A DNA stretch of 44,038 nt from JBARRO01 sp049644265 (GCA_049644265.1 JBARRO010000104.1:1-44038), one strand, 5' to 3'; shown: positions 24,386-32,413, numbered from the stretch's first letter. The notes: generated from the letters alone by a model not told the origin. Translations and numbers: made by a program.

Positions 24386-25681
24386 CTAAGGCGCCAACCG
24401 GTAGATCATCCTCGGAAACGGACTCGTCTCCCTGATGTGATCCAGCCCGCAGACCCAGGATACTGTCCGCTCCAGGCCGAGGCCGAAGCCCGCATGGGGA
24501 ACGCTCCCATATTTGCGCAGGTCCAGATACCATTCGAATGCTGCCTGTGGAAGTTTGTGCTCCTGAATCCTTTTTAGCAGCTCATCGAGATCATCTTCGC
24601 GCTGACTCCCGCCGATAATTTCACCATACCCTTCCGGCGCAAGGACGTCGACGGCAAGAGCGACTTTGGGATTGGCAGGATCGCGCTTCATATAAAATGC
24701 TTTGACCTGTGACGGGTAGCGATGGACCATCACCGGCCTGTCAAACTGCTCGGAAATCACGGTCTCGTCTGCCGCTCCGAAATCGTTTCCCCATTCAAAT
24801 GCATTTCCTTTTTTCTTCAGGATCTCGACCGCTTCATCGTACGAGATGCGGGGCAGGGGTTTCTTCACGTTTTGGAGGAAATCTGTTTTCCGCTCCAGCG
24901 CTGCGAGTTCTGGCGCACGGTCCTTCAAAACGCTCTGAACGATATACTCGAGAAACTCTTCCGCCAGATCCATATCGTCGTTCAGGTCGTTGAAGGCAAC
25001 TTCCGGCTCGACCATCCAGAACTCCGTCAGATGGCGGCGGGTCTTCGATTTTTCTGCCCGGAATGTCGGCCCGAAACAGTAGACCTTCCCGAATGCCATG
25101 GCTCCGGCTTCGGCATAAAGCTGGCCTGACTGCGTGAGATAGGCTTTGCCGAGGTCGAAGTACTCCGTGTCGAAGAGCGTGGTCGTGCCCTCAACGGCAT
25201 TGGGAGTCAGAATGGGAGAGTCGATGAGGGTGAACCCGCGACCGTCAAAGAAGTCCCGGATCGCTTTGATAATCCGGTGACGGATACGCATGATTGCATG
25301 CTGACGTGAGGAGCGGAGCCACAGATGCCGTCGGTCGGCCAGGAATTCAATGCCGTGTTCCTTGGGAGTTATGGGATACTCGTTGGCAACCTGGTATATC
25401 GTCACATCGCGGACGTCGAGTTCATACCCTCCGGGCGCACGCGCATCTTTGCGCACGTTCCCGGTCATGCCGAATGAAGATTCCTGGGTCAGCTCATCGA
25501 ATTTCGCAAACGTCTCATCCGAAACCTGGCCCTTCACCATCACACCCTGAATGACACCGGTGCCGTCCCTCAGGAGAAGAAATCGGATTTTCCCGCTGGA
25601 TCGCTTGTGGTAGAGCCAGCCGCGAAGCTGCACCTCCTGCCCGACGTACGGCTCCAGATTCTCTATGTAAACTCGCGCCAT
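24386..25681 (-). CDS. asnS: Asparaginyl-tRNA synthetase
   Basis: The ATG at 25681, preceded by GGGAG, gives 431-432 residues. An N-terminal OB-fold binds the anticodon (VQLRGWLYHKRSSGKIRFLLLRDG in two parts). The class II catalytic domain has motif 2 (CFGPTFRAEKSKTRRHLTEF) and motif 3 (GFGLGLERTVSWVCG). The GEIIGGSQRED stretch separates it from aspartyl-tRNA synthetases. Its presence, together with glnS, means that Asn-tRNA and Gln-tRNA can be charged directly. It appears monocistronic. Confidence 0.95.
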   Translation of the reverse strand: MARVYIENLEPYVGQEVQLRGWLYHKRSSGKIRFLLLRDGTGVIQGVMVKGQVSDETFAKFDELTQESSFGMTGNVRKDARAPGGYELDVRDVTIYQVANEYPITPKEHGIEFLADRRHLWLRSSRQHAIMRIRHRIIKAIRDFFDGRGFTLIDSPILTPNAVEGTTTLFDTEYFDLGKAYLTQSGQLYAEAGAMAFGKVYCFGPTFRAEKSKTRRHLTEFWMVEPEVAFNDLNDDMDLAEEFLEYIVQSVLKDRAPELAALERKTDFLQNVKKPLPRISYDEAVEILKKKGNAFEWGNDFGAADETVISEQFDRPVMVHRYPSQVKAFYMKRDPANPKVALAVDVLAPEGYGEIIGGSQREDDLDELLKRIQEHKLPQAAFEWYLDLRKYGSVPHAGFGLGLERTVSWVCGLDHIRETSPFPRMIYRLAP

Positions 25682-25785
25682 GTGCTCCCGTTGCCTTGAA
25701 ATTCCTTTGAAAAACAATGGAGTAATATAGCAAAGCGAAAGTATATCTTCAATGGAAATGATGAAAAGAAGGAAGCTGGAAGGGA

Positions 25786-26040
25786 TTACTGCAGGGGCGA
25801 CGCATGCTTTGAGTCGTCCGGTTCTTCGGTGAAGGTTGCATCCTTGACATCTTTGTACTCGATCGTTCGATCTCGGGGGGATTCTCTTTCCTGAGAAGGC
25901 GCCTCTGGGGCTCCAACCCCTGGTGGTTTCCTCGGGCGCGCGAACGCGCGAACCACCGTCTGGAAGATTGTTGAGACAAGATAGAACAAGAACACCCAGA
26001 ACACGATCCTCAACAATCCTATGAGGAGACTCCGAATCAT
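25786..26040 (-). CDS. Small membrane protein of unknown function
   Basis: 84 residues: one N-terminal hydrophobic helix (LLIGLLRIVFWVFLFYLVSTIF), then a basic patch (RAFARPRKPP) and a polar, acidic, probably disordered tail. The helix-plus-basic pattern places the tail in the cytoplasm. Small proteins of this form (DUF4834-like) are common in Bacteroidota, but I cannot make a firm family assignment. Its ATG overlaps the stop of the deoxynucleoside kinase gene (ATGA), so it is the distal gene of the gltX-glnS-folB-folK-kinase unit. Confidence 0.65.
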   Translation of the reverse strand: MIRSLLIGLLRIVFWVFLFYLVSTIFQTVVRAFARPRKPPGVGAPEAPSQERESPRDRTIEYKDVKDATFTEEPDDSKHASPLQ

Positions 26041-26690
26041 TTTCTCACCATCGGGTTGTAGTATTCCACCGGAGCCTTGTTTGGGCGGAGGATTTGTTCG
26101 AGGAGGTCGTCGAAATCGCCCTTATTGTTCACGAAATCGATGTCGGTGGCTTTGACAATGAGCAGAGGTGAGGATTTGTAGCGGAAGAAGAAATAGTTGT
26201 AGGCCTCGTTGAGCTCGCGGATGTATTCTTCCGACATGTTCTCTTCCATCTTCCGTGCCCGTTTGCGGATGTTTGTCAACAGACGGTCCACACTCGACTG
26301 GAGGTAGATGACAAGGTCGGGATGCGGGATATTCTTCTCGATGGCGGTCAAGAGGCTCTCGTAGAGCTTCAGTTCCTCATCCTGAAGAGTCAAGTAAGCG
26401 AAGATCTTGTCCTTCTCAAAGATATAGTCAGAAATGATGTGGGAATGGAACAGGTCCGCCTGGAACAGATCCTGCTGCTGCCGGTACCGGCTCAGGAGGA
26501 AGAATATCTGCGTTTGAAACGCGTATCGCTCAGGGTCTTCGTAGAACTTCGGGAGGAACGGGTTCTCCTCGAATCTCTCCAGCACAAGCCGGGCTCCCAG
26601 TTTTTCCGAGAGCATGTTGGCAAGGGTTGTCTTCCCTGCTCCGATGACCCCTTCGATGGCGATATGACGTATGTCGCTCGGCAGCTGCAA
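26037..26690 (-). CDS. Deoxynucleoside kinase (dAK/dGK-like)
   Basis: 217 residues with P-loop GVIGAGKTTLA, the DRS-like region (HIISDYIFEKDKIFAYLTL), and a LID with RKRARKMEENM. It belongs to the deoxyadenosine/deoxyguanosine kinase family that phosphorylates salvaged purine deoxynucleosides; which base is preferred cannot be told. The start is a TTG (26690) with AGGAG seven bases upstream, and no ATG is available in frame before the P-loop. In many Bacteroidota this kinase is encoded beside folK, as here (10 bases apart). Confidence 0.9.
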   Translation of the reverse strand: MQLPSDIRHIAIEGVIGAGKTTLANMLSEKLGARLVLERFEENPFLPKFYEDPERYAFQTQIFFLLSRYRQQQDLFQADLFHSHIISDYIFEKDKIFAYLTLQDEELKLYESLLTAIEKNIPHPDLVIYLQSSVDRLLTNIRKRARKMEENMSEEYIRELNEAYNYFFFRYKSSPLLIVKATDIDFVNNKGDFDDLLEQILRPNKAPVEYYNPMVRK

Positions 26691-26700
26691 GCAGATTCTC

Positions 26701-27207
26701 CTAGAAATGCGGTGAGATGGTCAATGTGGCCTTCTGGACCTTGCTGGTATCCTTGCATTGCCGGAGGAGCGTGGCTATGGCGGTCTTCCGGCGGGGGTCG
26801 AGAAAATCAGGGGCGATTTCGTTAAGAGGAACAAGCACGAACTTGCGGTTGGGGATTTCCTGGTGCGGAATATGGAATCCGTCCTCGTCCAATACCGTGT
26901 CGCCATGGTAAAGGAGATCGAGGTCAATTTCACGCGGTCCCCAACGTTTCGTCGCCGTTCGTCCCAGTGTTTGTTCCACGGACTTCAACTCTTTGAGGAG
27001 CTCGCGAGCCGGAAGAGATGTCGCAAGCTCGACGACCATGTTCAGAAACTCGGGTTGTTCTGTCAATCCCACTGGCTCCGTTTCATAGATAAAGGAGCGC
27101 TTCAGCAACCGGAATCCGGGAAGCATCTCCAGAGCCGACACTGCGCGCTCGAGAAAATGCAACCGATCACCAAGGTTGGATCCCAATCCCACAAAAACCC
27201 GCCCCAT
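26701..27207 (-). CDS. folK: HPPK, 2-amino-4-hydroxy-6-hydroxymethyldihydropteridine pyrophosphokinase
   Basis: 168 residues from the ATG at 27207, which overlaps the folB stop (TGATG). The family signatures are present: VFVGLGSNLGDR, TEPVGLTEQPEFLNMV, and KRWGPREIDLDLLY with the two catalytic aspartates. It transfers pyrophosphate from ATP to hydroxymethyl-dihydropterin in folate synthesis, the step after FolB. Confidence 0.96.
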   Translation of the reverse strand: MGRVFVGLGSNLGDRLHFLERAVSALEMLPGFRLLKRSFIYETEPVGLTEQPEFLNMVVELATSLPARELLKELKSVEQTLGRTATKRWGPREIDLDLLYHGDTVLDEDGFHIPHQEIPNRKFVLVPLNEIAPDFLDPRRKTAIATLLRQCKDTSKVQKATLTISPHF

Positions 27208-27581
27208 CACTTCCGCTCCTTCGTCATTTCGACTTCCACGTAATCAATGACCCCTTTGACCGCTGCTCCGGGTTTGCGAACACGCACGGTCACCTTCTTG
27301 ACCTGCTTGAAATTTTCAATAATTCCCTCATTAATCGCCGTCCCCAACGCTTCGAGAAGGAAATACTTCCTTCCCAAAACGAGCCCCCGGATACAATCAT
27401 AGACCCGCTCGTAGTCAACCGTATCCTTGAGGTTGTCGCTCTTTGCTCCCCGCGACAAGTCGCAATAAAGGTCAAGGTCGACTTCGAATTTCCCGCCAAG
27501 GTTCTGCTCGTCCGAGAGAACACCATGGTAGGCGTAGAAGACTGCATTGCGAATATGGATGACGTCGAGCTGTTTTTTCAT
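27207..27581 (-). CDS. folB: Dihydroneopterin aldolase
   Basis: 124 residues, normal length. RNAVFYAYHGVLSDEQNLGG carries the catalytic Tyr/His region and the glutamate, DTVDYERVYDCI is the usual second motif, and ERKYFLLEALG-type sequence (GRKYFLLEALGTAI) holds the substrate-binding Glu. The enzyme makes hydroxymethyl-dihydropterin for FolK, with which it overlaps. The ATG at 27581 is five bases after the glnS stop. Confidence 0.95.
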   Translation of the reverse strand: MKKQLDVIHIRNAVFYAYHGVLSDEQNLGGKFEVDLDLYCDLSRGAKSDNLKDTVDYERVYDCIRGLVLGRKYFLLEALGTAINEGIIENFKQVKKVTVRVRKPGAAVKGVIDYVEVEMTKERK

Positions 27582-27586
27582 AACGA

Positions 27587-29299
27587 TCAGGCCTTTTCGA
27601 TTTTCGCCCAGGTATCCCGCAAAGTCACGGCGCGGTTGAACACGGGGTTCCCTTCGCGGGAATCGTCGTCAACACAGAAATATCCGAGACGTTCGAACTG
27701 AAACCGATCCTGCGCCTTGACTCTTGCAAGTCCCGGTTCAACCTTGCATCCATTTACCACTTCCAGCGAATGGGGGTTGATGAACTCCCTCCAGTTGTCG
27801 CCTCCGGGATCCTCCACGGTGAAGAGTCTGTCGTAGAGTCTCACCTCCGCGTCGATCGCGTGCCGGGCCGATACCCAATGAATCGTTCCCTTCACTTTTC
27901 GTGCGCTCTGCGCGGAGCCGCTTTTCGTTTCAGGGTCGTACGTGCATCGAAGTTCAACAATCTCTCCCGTTTTCTCATCCTTCTCGACGCCGACACATTT
28001 GATAATGTAGGCATAGCGCAACCGCACTTCGACGCCGGGAGAGAGTCGGAAGTATTTTTTCGGTGGGTTCTCGCGGAAGTCGTCCCGCTCGATGTAAAGG
28101 ACTTTCGAGAACGGGAGTTTGCGCGAGCCCATCGAAGCGTCCTCCGGGTTGTTCACTGCATCGAGCTCCTCGACACTTCCCTCGGGATAGTTTTCGATCA
28201 CGAGCTTGACCGGTCTCAGGACGGACATCACCCGAGACGCGCGCTTGTTCAGATCCTCACGGAGGCAGTCTTCCAGAAATGCAAAGTCCACCGTGCTTTC
28301 GCTTTTTGCAACGCCGATACGATCCGCAAACATACGGAGGGATTCGGGCGTGTATCCTCTGCGTCGTAACCCGGACAAGGTCGACATGCGTGGATCATCC
28401 CATCCCTTTACATCCCGTTGTTCGACAAGTTGCAGGAGTTTCCTCTTGCTCATCACCGTGTAGGAAAGATTGAGACGTGCGAACTCAATCTGTTGGGGAT
28501 GGAAAATTTCCAGCTCTCTGAGAAACCAGTCATACAACGGACGATGGTCCGCAAACTCGAGCGTGCAGACAGAGTGTGTAATCCCCTCGATCGAGTCGGA
28601 TTGCCCGTGCGCCCAGTCATACGTCGGATAGATGCACCATGTGTCTCCCGTCCGATGATGCGTTGACCGGAGGACGCGGTACATCACGGGGTCGCGCATG
28701 TTCAGGTTTGGCGAGGCCATGTCGATCTTTGCGCGGAGAGTCTTGGATCCGTCGGGAAATTCGCCCGCACGCATGCGACGGAACAAGTCGAGGTTTTCCT
28801 CAACGCTGCGGTCACGGAACGGACTGTTCTTGCCCGGTTCGGTGAGCGTGCCGCGGTATTCACGGACTTGATCCGCGCTTAGATCGCAAACGTACGCCTT
28901 TCCTTTTTGCACAAGCTTCGTCGCGTACTCATACAGCTTGCCGAAGTAGTCGGAGGCATAGTACAGCCGGTCATCCCAGTCGAACCCGAGCCATCGCACG
29001 TCATGCTGGATCGACTCCACGTATTCCTGTTCTTCCTTGGAGGGATTGGTATCGTCGAACCGCAGGTTGCACAGACCCCTGTAATCCCGCGCAAGCCCGA
29101 AGTTCAGGCAAATGGATTTTGCATGCCCGATATGCAAATAGCCGTTCGGCTCGGGCGGAAAACGCGTGTGGACTCGTCCATCGTTCTTGCCCGATTTCAG
29201 ATCCGCGTCGACGATCTCACGAATGAAATTCCTCCGCATCGGCGCCTCGCCTTCTTGCGCAGGCTTGTCGCTCTTATGTTCTTCCGCAGCTGTTGTCAT
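27587..29299 (-). CDS. glnS: Glutaminyl-tRNA synthetase
   Basis: 570 residues, the normal size. The class I motifs are PPEPNGYLHIGHAKS (HIGH) and the KMSKS equivalent VMSKRKL. The specificity region is followed by the C-terminal beta-barrel anticodon-binding domains (SRKLPFSKVLYIERDDF, HWVSARHAIDAEVRLYDRLF). Its ATG overlaps the gltX stop as ATGA, so the paralogous GluRS and GlnRS are made from coupled genes. An extra ~20-residue polar N-terminus (EEHKSDKPAQEGEAP) precedes the catalytic domain. Confidence 0.97.
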   Translation of the reverse strand: MTTAAEEHKSDKPAQEGEAPMRRNFIREIVDADLKSGKNDGRVHTRFPPEPNGYLHIGHAKSICLNFGLARDYRGLCNLRFDDTNPSKEEQEYVESIQHDVRWLGFDWDDRLYYASDYFGKLYEYATKLVQKGKAYVCDLSADQVREYRGTLTEPGKNSPFRDRSVEENLDLFRRMRAGEFPDGSKTLRAKIDMASPNLNMRDPVMYRVLRSTHHRTGDTWCIYPTYDWAHGQSDSIEGITHSVCTLEFADHRPLYDWFLRELEIFHPQQIEFARLNLSYTVMSKRKLLQLVEQRDVKGWDDPRMSTLSGLRRRGYTPESLRMFADRIGVAKSESTVDFAFLEDCLREDLNKRASRVMSVLRPVKLVIENYPEGSVEELDAVNNPEDASMGSRKLPFSKVLYIERDDFRENPPKKYFRLSPGVEVRLRYAYIIKCVGVEKDEKTGEIVELRCTYDPETKSGSAQSARKVKGTIHWVSARHAIDAEVRLYDRLFTVEDPGGDNWREFINPHSLEVVNGCKVEPGLARVKAQDRFQFERLGYFCVDDDSREGNPVFNRAVTLRDTWAKIEKA

Positions 29300-30747
29300 G
29301 GTAGCGTTTCAGTCGCTTTCAAAATTCGTTTGATGGATTCGTCCTTGCCAAGAATGATGAGAATGTCAAACAATCCCGGCCCTCCCCCCACCCCCGATAC
29401 GGCAAGCCGCAGAGGATGGATGAGATCGCTCGGTTCAATCTTCAAAGATTCCGCCGTTTTGCGCAGGGCGGCTTCGTACGCATCCTTGTCAGGGTGTTCC
29501 AGCCGGGAAAAGTCCCCGGCGAGCTGTTTCAAATGCTCCTTCGCTTCGGGTTTCCATCTTTTTTTCACAACGGCGGGATCGTACACCGTCGGGGCCTGGA
29601 AAAAATACGAACTCTTCTCGACAAACTCTTTCATAAACGACACGCGTTCGCGCATCGCCGCAATAACACTGAGCAGGTATGCATCCTCAAAATGATTCCC
29701 GTTCGGAAACGATCCCGCGAGGGTTTCCTTCAGCATGCCGAGAACCTCGGAGTCCGACTTTTTCCGGAGATGCTGAAAATTCAACCAATTCAGCTTGTCA
29801 ACGTTGAAGACCGCACCGGCTTTTCCCACTCTCTCCAGGGTGAATTCCTTCACCAATTCATTGAGCGAGAAGATCTCCCGCTCGTCGCCGGGATTCCATC
29901 CGAGGAAGGCCACGAAGTTCACGAGCGCTTCCTTGAGGTATCCCTTGGCCCGATACTCCTCCACCGCAACATCGCCTTGCCGTTTGCTCAGCTTCGATTT
30001 GTCCGGATTGAGCAGAAGCGGAAGATGCGCAAATTGTGGAGTTTCCCATCCAAAGTATTGATAGAGGAGGACGTGCTTTGGCGTGCTCGGCAGCCACTCC
30101 TCGCCTCGTATCACATGACTGATATTCATAAGATGGTCGTCGACAACCACCGCAAGATGATAGGTCGGAAATCCATCCGACTTCAGCAGCACCTGGTCAT
30201 CGAGGATCTTGTGAGCAATGGTCACATGGCCCCGGATGATGTCTTCGAATGTCAAGTCCCCTTCGAGCGGGATTTTCATCCGAACGACATGCGGTTCTCC
30301 GGCAGCGACCCGCTTTTTCGATTCTTCCGGCGGAAGGTCGCGACAGTGCCGGTCGTATGAGGGCATAAGTTTCGCCGCGAGCTGTTTCTTCCGTATCTCT
30401 TCCAACCGCTCCGGCTTGCAGAAACAGTAATACGCGTGGCCTTTTCCGACGAGCTGAAGCACGTGCTCGTGGTAAACGTTCAGGCGCTCCGACTGTATGT
30501 ACGGACCGTATTCGCCCCCTCTTTTGGGGCCTTCGTCGTACTGTATTCCCGCCCATTCCAACGTCGCGATCAGGTTTTCAAGAGCTCCTTCGACTTTTCG
30601 CGATTGGTCGGTGTCTTCAATCCGAAGAATGAACTTCCCACCGTTGTGCTTTGCGAAGAGGTAATTGTACAGCGCCGTGCGTAGGCCTCCCACATGGAGG
30701 AATCCTGTCGGACTTGGTGCAAAGCGGACGCGAACTTGATTTGCCAT
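29296..30747 (-). CDS. gltX: Glutamyl-tRNA synthetase
   Basis: The ATG at 30747 gives about 483 residues (MANQVRVRFAPSPTGFLHVGG); the longer frame to 30813 reaches into the divergent promoter region and is unlikely. The class I signatures are FAPSPTGFLHVGG (HIGH) and KLSKRQGDV (KMSKS). The Cys-containing zinc-like insert region (AYYCFCKPERLEEIRKK) is present. The C-terminal helical anticodon-binding domain follows. It is the first gene of gltX-glnS-folB-folK-kinase-small protein. Confidence 0.97.
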   Translation of the reverse strand: MANQVRVRFAPSPTGFLHVGGLRTALYNYLFAKHNGGKFILRIEDTDQSRKVEGALENLIATLEWAGIQYDEGPKRGGEYGPYIQSERLNVYHEHVLQLVGKGHAYYCFCKPERLEEIRKKQLAAKLMPSYDRHCRDLPPEESKKRVAAGEPHVVRMKIPLEGDLTFEDIIRGHVTIAHKILDDQVLLKSDGFPTYHLAVVVDDHLMNISHVIRGEEWLPSTPKHVLLYQYFGWETPQFAHLPLLLNPDKSKLSKRQGDVAVEEYRAKGYLKEALVNFVAFLGWNPGDEREIFSLNELVKEFTLERVGKAGAVFNVDKLNWLNFQHLRKKSDSEVLGMLKETLAGSFPNGNHFEDAYLLSVIAAMRERVSFMKEFVEKSSYFFQAPTVYDPAVVKKRWKPEAKEHLKQLAGDFSRLEHPDKDAYEAALRKTAESLKIEPSDLIHPLRLAVSGVGGGPGLFDILIILGKDESIKRILKATETLP

Positions 30748-30853
30748 AATTCTTTTCAAGATAGCAAAAAGGCGTCCGAATTTCAATTTGCGCAGTTCTT
30801 TTTTCCTCCTCATTTCATTACATTGGTTCTGTTCTTATATCAAGGAGAGAACG

Positions 30854-31618
30854 ATGAACCGCTGGAAGCTCCAGGAACTGACACTCAAGGATGTGCGAAG
30901 AGAGAAATACCAGGTTGCCGTGTTGCCGATCGGATCGACGGAAGCGCACGGCCTTCACGTGCCGTATGGGTCGGACGCGTTTCACAGTACCGCGATCGCT
31001 GAACGCGCGTGCGCAAAGGCGTGGACGCGGAAGGCCTCCGTGGTGTTACTTCCTACTCTCCCCTACGGAGTGCAGGGAAACACGATGGGTTTTCCCCTGA
31101 CGATCAATGTCGAGCAATCCACACTCGATACTATGATAGAGGATATTATCGATTCGCTCGAGGAGCATGGAATACTCAAGCTGCTGATCATCAACGGTCA
31201 CGGGGGAAATGACTTTAAGCCCCTGATGAGGAGTTTATACAGAAAGTCAGAAGTGTTTGTGAGTTTGGCGGATTGGTGGAAGGTTGGAGCGGACAAGGTG
31301 AAGGAGATTTTTGAGAACCCCGGAGAGCACGCGGATGAGCTGGAAACGAGCGTGGATATGGCATTGTTTGGAGATCTGGTTCATCTTGAGAATGCGAGCG
31401 ATGGCAAGACCCGACGATCACAGTTCGAGGCGATCAATAAAGGATGGATTTCCATCGCGCGGCCATGGCATTTGGTGACAATGGATTCAACGCACGGCGA
31501 TCCTCGTAAGGCCTCAAAGGAAAAGGGTGAGGCGTATGTTCAGTTGGTGGTGGAAAGAATTACGGATTACGTCGTGGAGTTGGCGAAGAGCAGGATGGAA
31601 GGGAGGTTCCCGTACTGA
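30854..31618 (+). CDS. Creatininase-family amidohydrolase
   Basis: The ATG at 30854 has AAGGAG about 7 bases upstream, giving 254 residues; the frame open from 30788 is an extension. Metal-binding motifs of the family are complete: PIGSTEAHGLHVPYGSDAF (Glu, His, Asp) and NGHGGNDFKPL. A later Glu is in HADELETSVDM. Members include creatinine amidohydrolase, the FAPy deformylase of archaeal riboflavin synthesis and MftE; the substrate here cannot be inferred. It diverges from gltX and is one of three plus-strand genes in the window. Confidence 0.85.
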   Translation: MNRWKLQELTLKDVRREKYQVAVLPIGSTEAHGLHVPYGSDAFHSTAIAERACAKAWTRKASVVLLPTLPYGVQGNTMGFPLTINVEQSTLDTMIEDIIDSLEEHGILKLLIINGHGGNDFKPLMRSLYRKSEVFVSLADWWKVGADKVKEIFENPGEHADELETSVDMALFGDLVHLENASDGKTRRSQFEAINKGWISIARPWHLVTMDSTHGDPRKASKEKGEAYVQLVVERITDYVVELAKSRMEGRFPY

Positions 31619-31656
31619 GGTTGGGTGAAATGGGGAAATGCAGATTGGATCGCTTG

Positions 31657-31710
31657 CGGAGAGGGAGGGATTCGAACCCTCGATAGAGGTTACCCCCTAT
31701 GCAGGTTTAG
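31657..31710 (-). pseudogene. 3' half of tRNA-Ser(GCT), outermost copy
   Basis: These 54 bases are identical to the 3' part of the intact tRNA-Ser(GCT), from CTAAACCTG in the anticodon loop through the variable and T arms to the discriminator base. On the minus strand they are preceded by a 21-base sequence X' (31731-31711). This is the end of the outermost broken tRNA. Confidence 0.9.
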
Positions 31711-31731
31711 TTCCGATTTGACTTTCGCCGC
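31711..31731 (-). repeat. X' copy 1, complementary to X
   Basis: On the minus strand this reads GCGGCGAAAGTCAAATCGG followed by AA, immediately before the 3' half. It is the reverse complement, apart from small bulges, of the end of the X spacer that follows each 5' half. Confidence 0.85.
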
Positions 31732-31742
31732 ACGTTTTTGTG

Positions 31743-31796
31743 CGGAGAGGGAGGGATTCGAACCCTCGATAGAGGTTACCCCCTATGCAGGTTTAG
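31743..31796 (-). pseudogene. 3' half of tRNA-Ser(GCT), middle copy
   Basis: A second, identical 54-base 3' half. It starts at the same anticodon position (CTAAACC) and ends at the same discriminator. A 32-base spacer separates it from the outer copy and another 32-base spacer from the intact gene. Confidence 0.9.
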
Positions 31797-31817
31797 TTCC
31801 GATTTGACTTTCGCCGC
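31797..31817 (-). repeat. X' copy 2, complementary to X
   Basis: Identical to the copy at 31711-31731. It sits between the 3' end of the intact tRNA and the middle 3' half. Confidence 0.85.
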
Positions 31818-31828
31818 GCCTCTCATTG

Positions 31829-31917
31829 CGGAGAGGGAGGGATTCGAACCCTCGATAGAGGTTACCCCCTATGCAGGTTTAGCAAACCTGTGCCTTCAGC
31901 CACTCGGCCACCTCTCC
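31829..31917 (-). tRNA. tRNA-Ser(GCT), intact
   Basis: The minus strand gives a full class II tRNA of 89 bases: acceptor GGAGAGG/CCTCTCC, D arm GGCCGAGTGGCTGAAGGC, anticodon stem-loop CAGGT-TTGCTAA-ACCTG (anticodon GCT), long variable arm (ATAGGGGGTAACCTCTAT) and T arm GAGGGTTCGAATCCCTC. The discriminator is G. CCA is not encoded (CAA follows). It is the core of a nested array with two 5' halves upstream and two 3' halves downstream. Confidence 0.95.
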
Positions 31918-31927
31918 AAGGTTCCGC

Positions 31928-31987
31928 GCGGCGAAATTGTCAAATCGAGAATCCCGCTTATTTTGAATTTTAGTTAAGGTTGCGGGA
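31928..31987 (-). repeat. X spacer copy 1
   Basis: On the minus strand it begins TCCCGC right after a 5' half, forms TCCCGC...GCGGGA (31987-31952), and ends with CGATTTGACAATTTCGCCGC. The end can pair with X' across the intact tRNA. Confidence 0.85.
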
Positions 31988-32022
31988 CAAACCTGTGCCT
32001 TCAGCCACTCGGCCACCTCTCC
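31988..32022 (-). pseudogene. 5' half of tRNA-Ser(GCT), middle copy
   Basis: 35 bases identical to the start of the intact tRNA, from GGAGAGG to CAGGTTTG, ending exactly after anticodon position 34. X spacer sequence replaces the rest. Confidence 0.9.
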
Positions 32023-32032
32023 AGGTCTCCGT

Positions 32033-32093
32033 GCGGCGAAATTGTCAAATCGAGAATCCCGCTTATTTCAAAGAGTCAGTAGAGGTTGCGGGA
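32033..32093 (-). repeat. X spacer copy 2
   Basis: A second X spacer with the same ends (TCCCGC...GCGGGATTCTC and CGATTTGACAATTTCGCCGC) and a divergent middle. It links the outermost and middle 5' halves. Confidence 0.85.
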
Positions 32094-32128
32094 CAAACCT
32101 GTGCCTTCAGCCACTCGGCCACCTCTCC
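32094..32128 (-). pseudogene. 5' half of tRNA-Ser(GCT), outermost copy
   Basis: Another identical 35-base 5' half that ends after anticodon position 34. It pairs in the nested layout with the 3' half at 31657-31710. Confidence 0.9.
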
Positions 32129-32175
32129 AAGGTGGTGTGCAGCGGAATAACTCGCTTTCTTCAGAATTTTACGCG

Positions 32176-32277
32176 CGGAGAGCGAGGGATTCTCCGCCAA
32201 AGGCGGATCCGCCGTCCCGCCTTCGGCGGGACAAGCTGGCGGAGAACCCCCAAGTCCCGACTCCGTCGGGACGCTGG
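32176..32277 (-). pseudogene. 3' fragment of tRNA-Ser(UGA) with palindromes in T loop and variable arm
   Basis: On the minus strand CCAGCG (anticodon-stem 3' strand) is followed by TCCCGACGGAGTCGGGA (32271-32255) where the intact gene has its variable-arm hairpin, then CTTGGGGGTTC, then a 51-bp insert (32243-32193) made of nested TCCGCC/GGCGGA and TCCCGCC/GGCGGGA palindromes, then GAATCCCTCGCTCTCCG. The insert splits the T loop exactly between TTC and GAA. The 5' portion is absent here. Confidence 0.85.
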
Positions 32278-32330
32278 ATTTGGCGAAGCCAGCTCTACCT
32301 CAAAGACTCTGCGGCGTAGCAAGCTGAATG

Positions 32331-32413
32331 CGGAGAGCGAGGGATTCGAACCCCCAAGGGCTTGCGCCCGCTGGTTTTCAAGACCAGTGCAATAGCCGTT
32401 CTGCCAGCTCTCC
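32331..32413 (-). tRNA. tRNA-Ser(TGA), intact
   Basis: The minus strand forms an 83-base class II tRNA: acceptor GGAGAGC/GCTCTCC, a short D stem, anticodon stem-loop CTGGT-CTTGAAA-ACCAG (anticodon TGA), variable hairpin GGGCGCAAGCCC, and T arm GGGGGTTCGAATCCCTC. Discriminator G; CCA is not encoded. Confidence 0.93.

Noticed and set aside
31625..31977. Overlapping plus-strand ORFs encoding GEGGIRTLDRGYPLCRF / EREGFEPSIEVTPYAGL peptides
   Set aside because: These are translations of the antisense strand of tRNA-Ser(GCT) and its 3' halves, a known spurious-protein pattern.
31657..32128. CRISPR array
   Set aside because: The repeating units are tRNA halves with constant spacers X and X' in opposite arrangements on the two sides; spacers are not unique and no cas genes are nearby.
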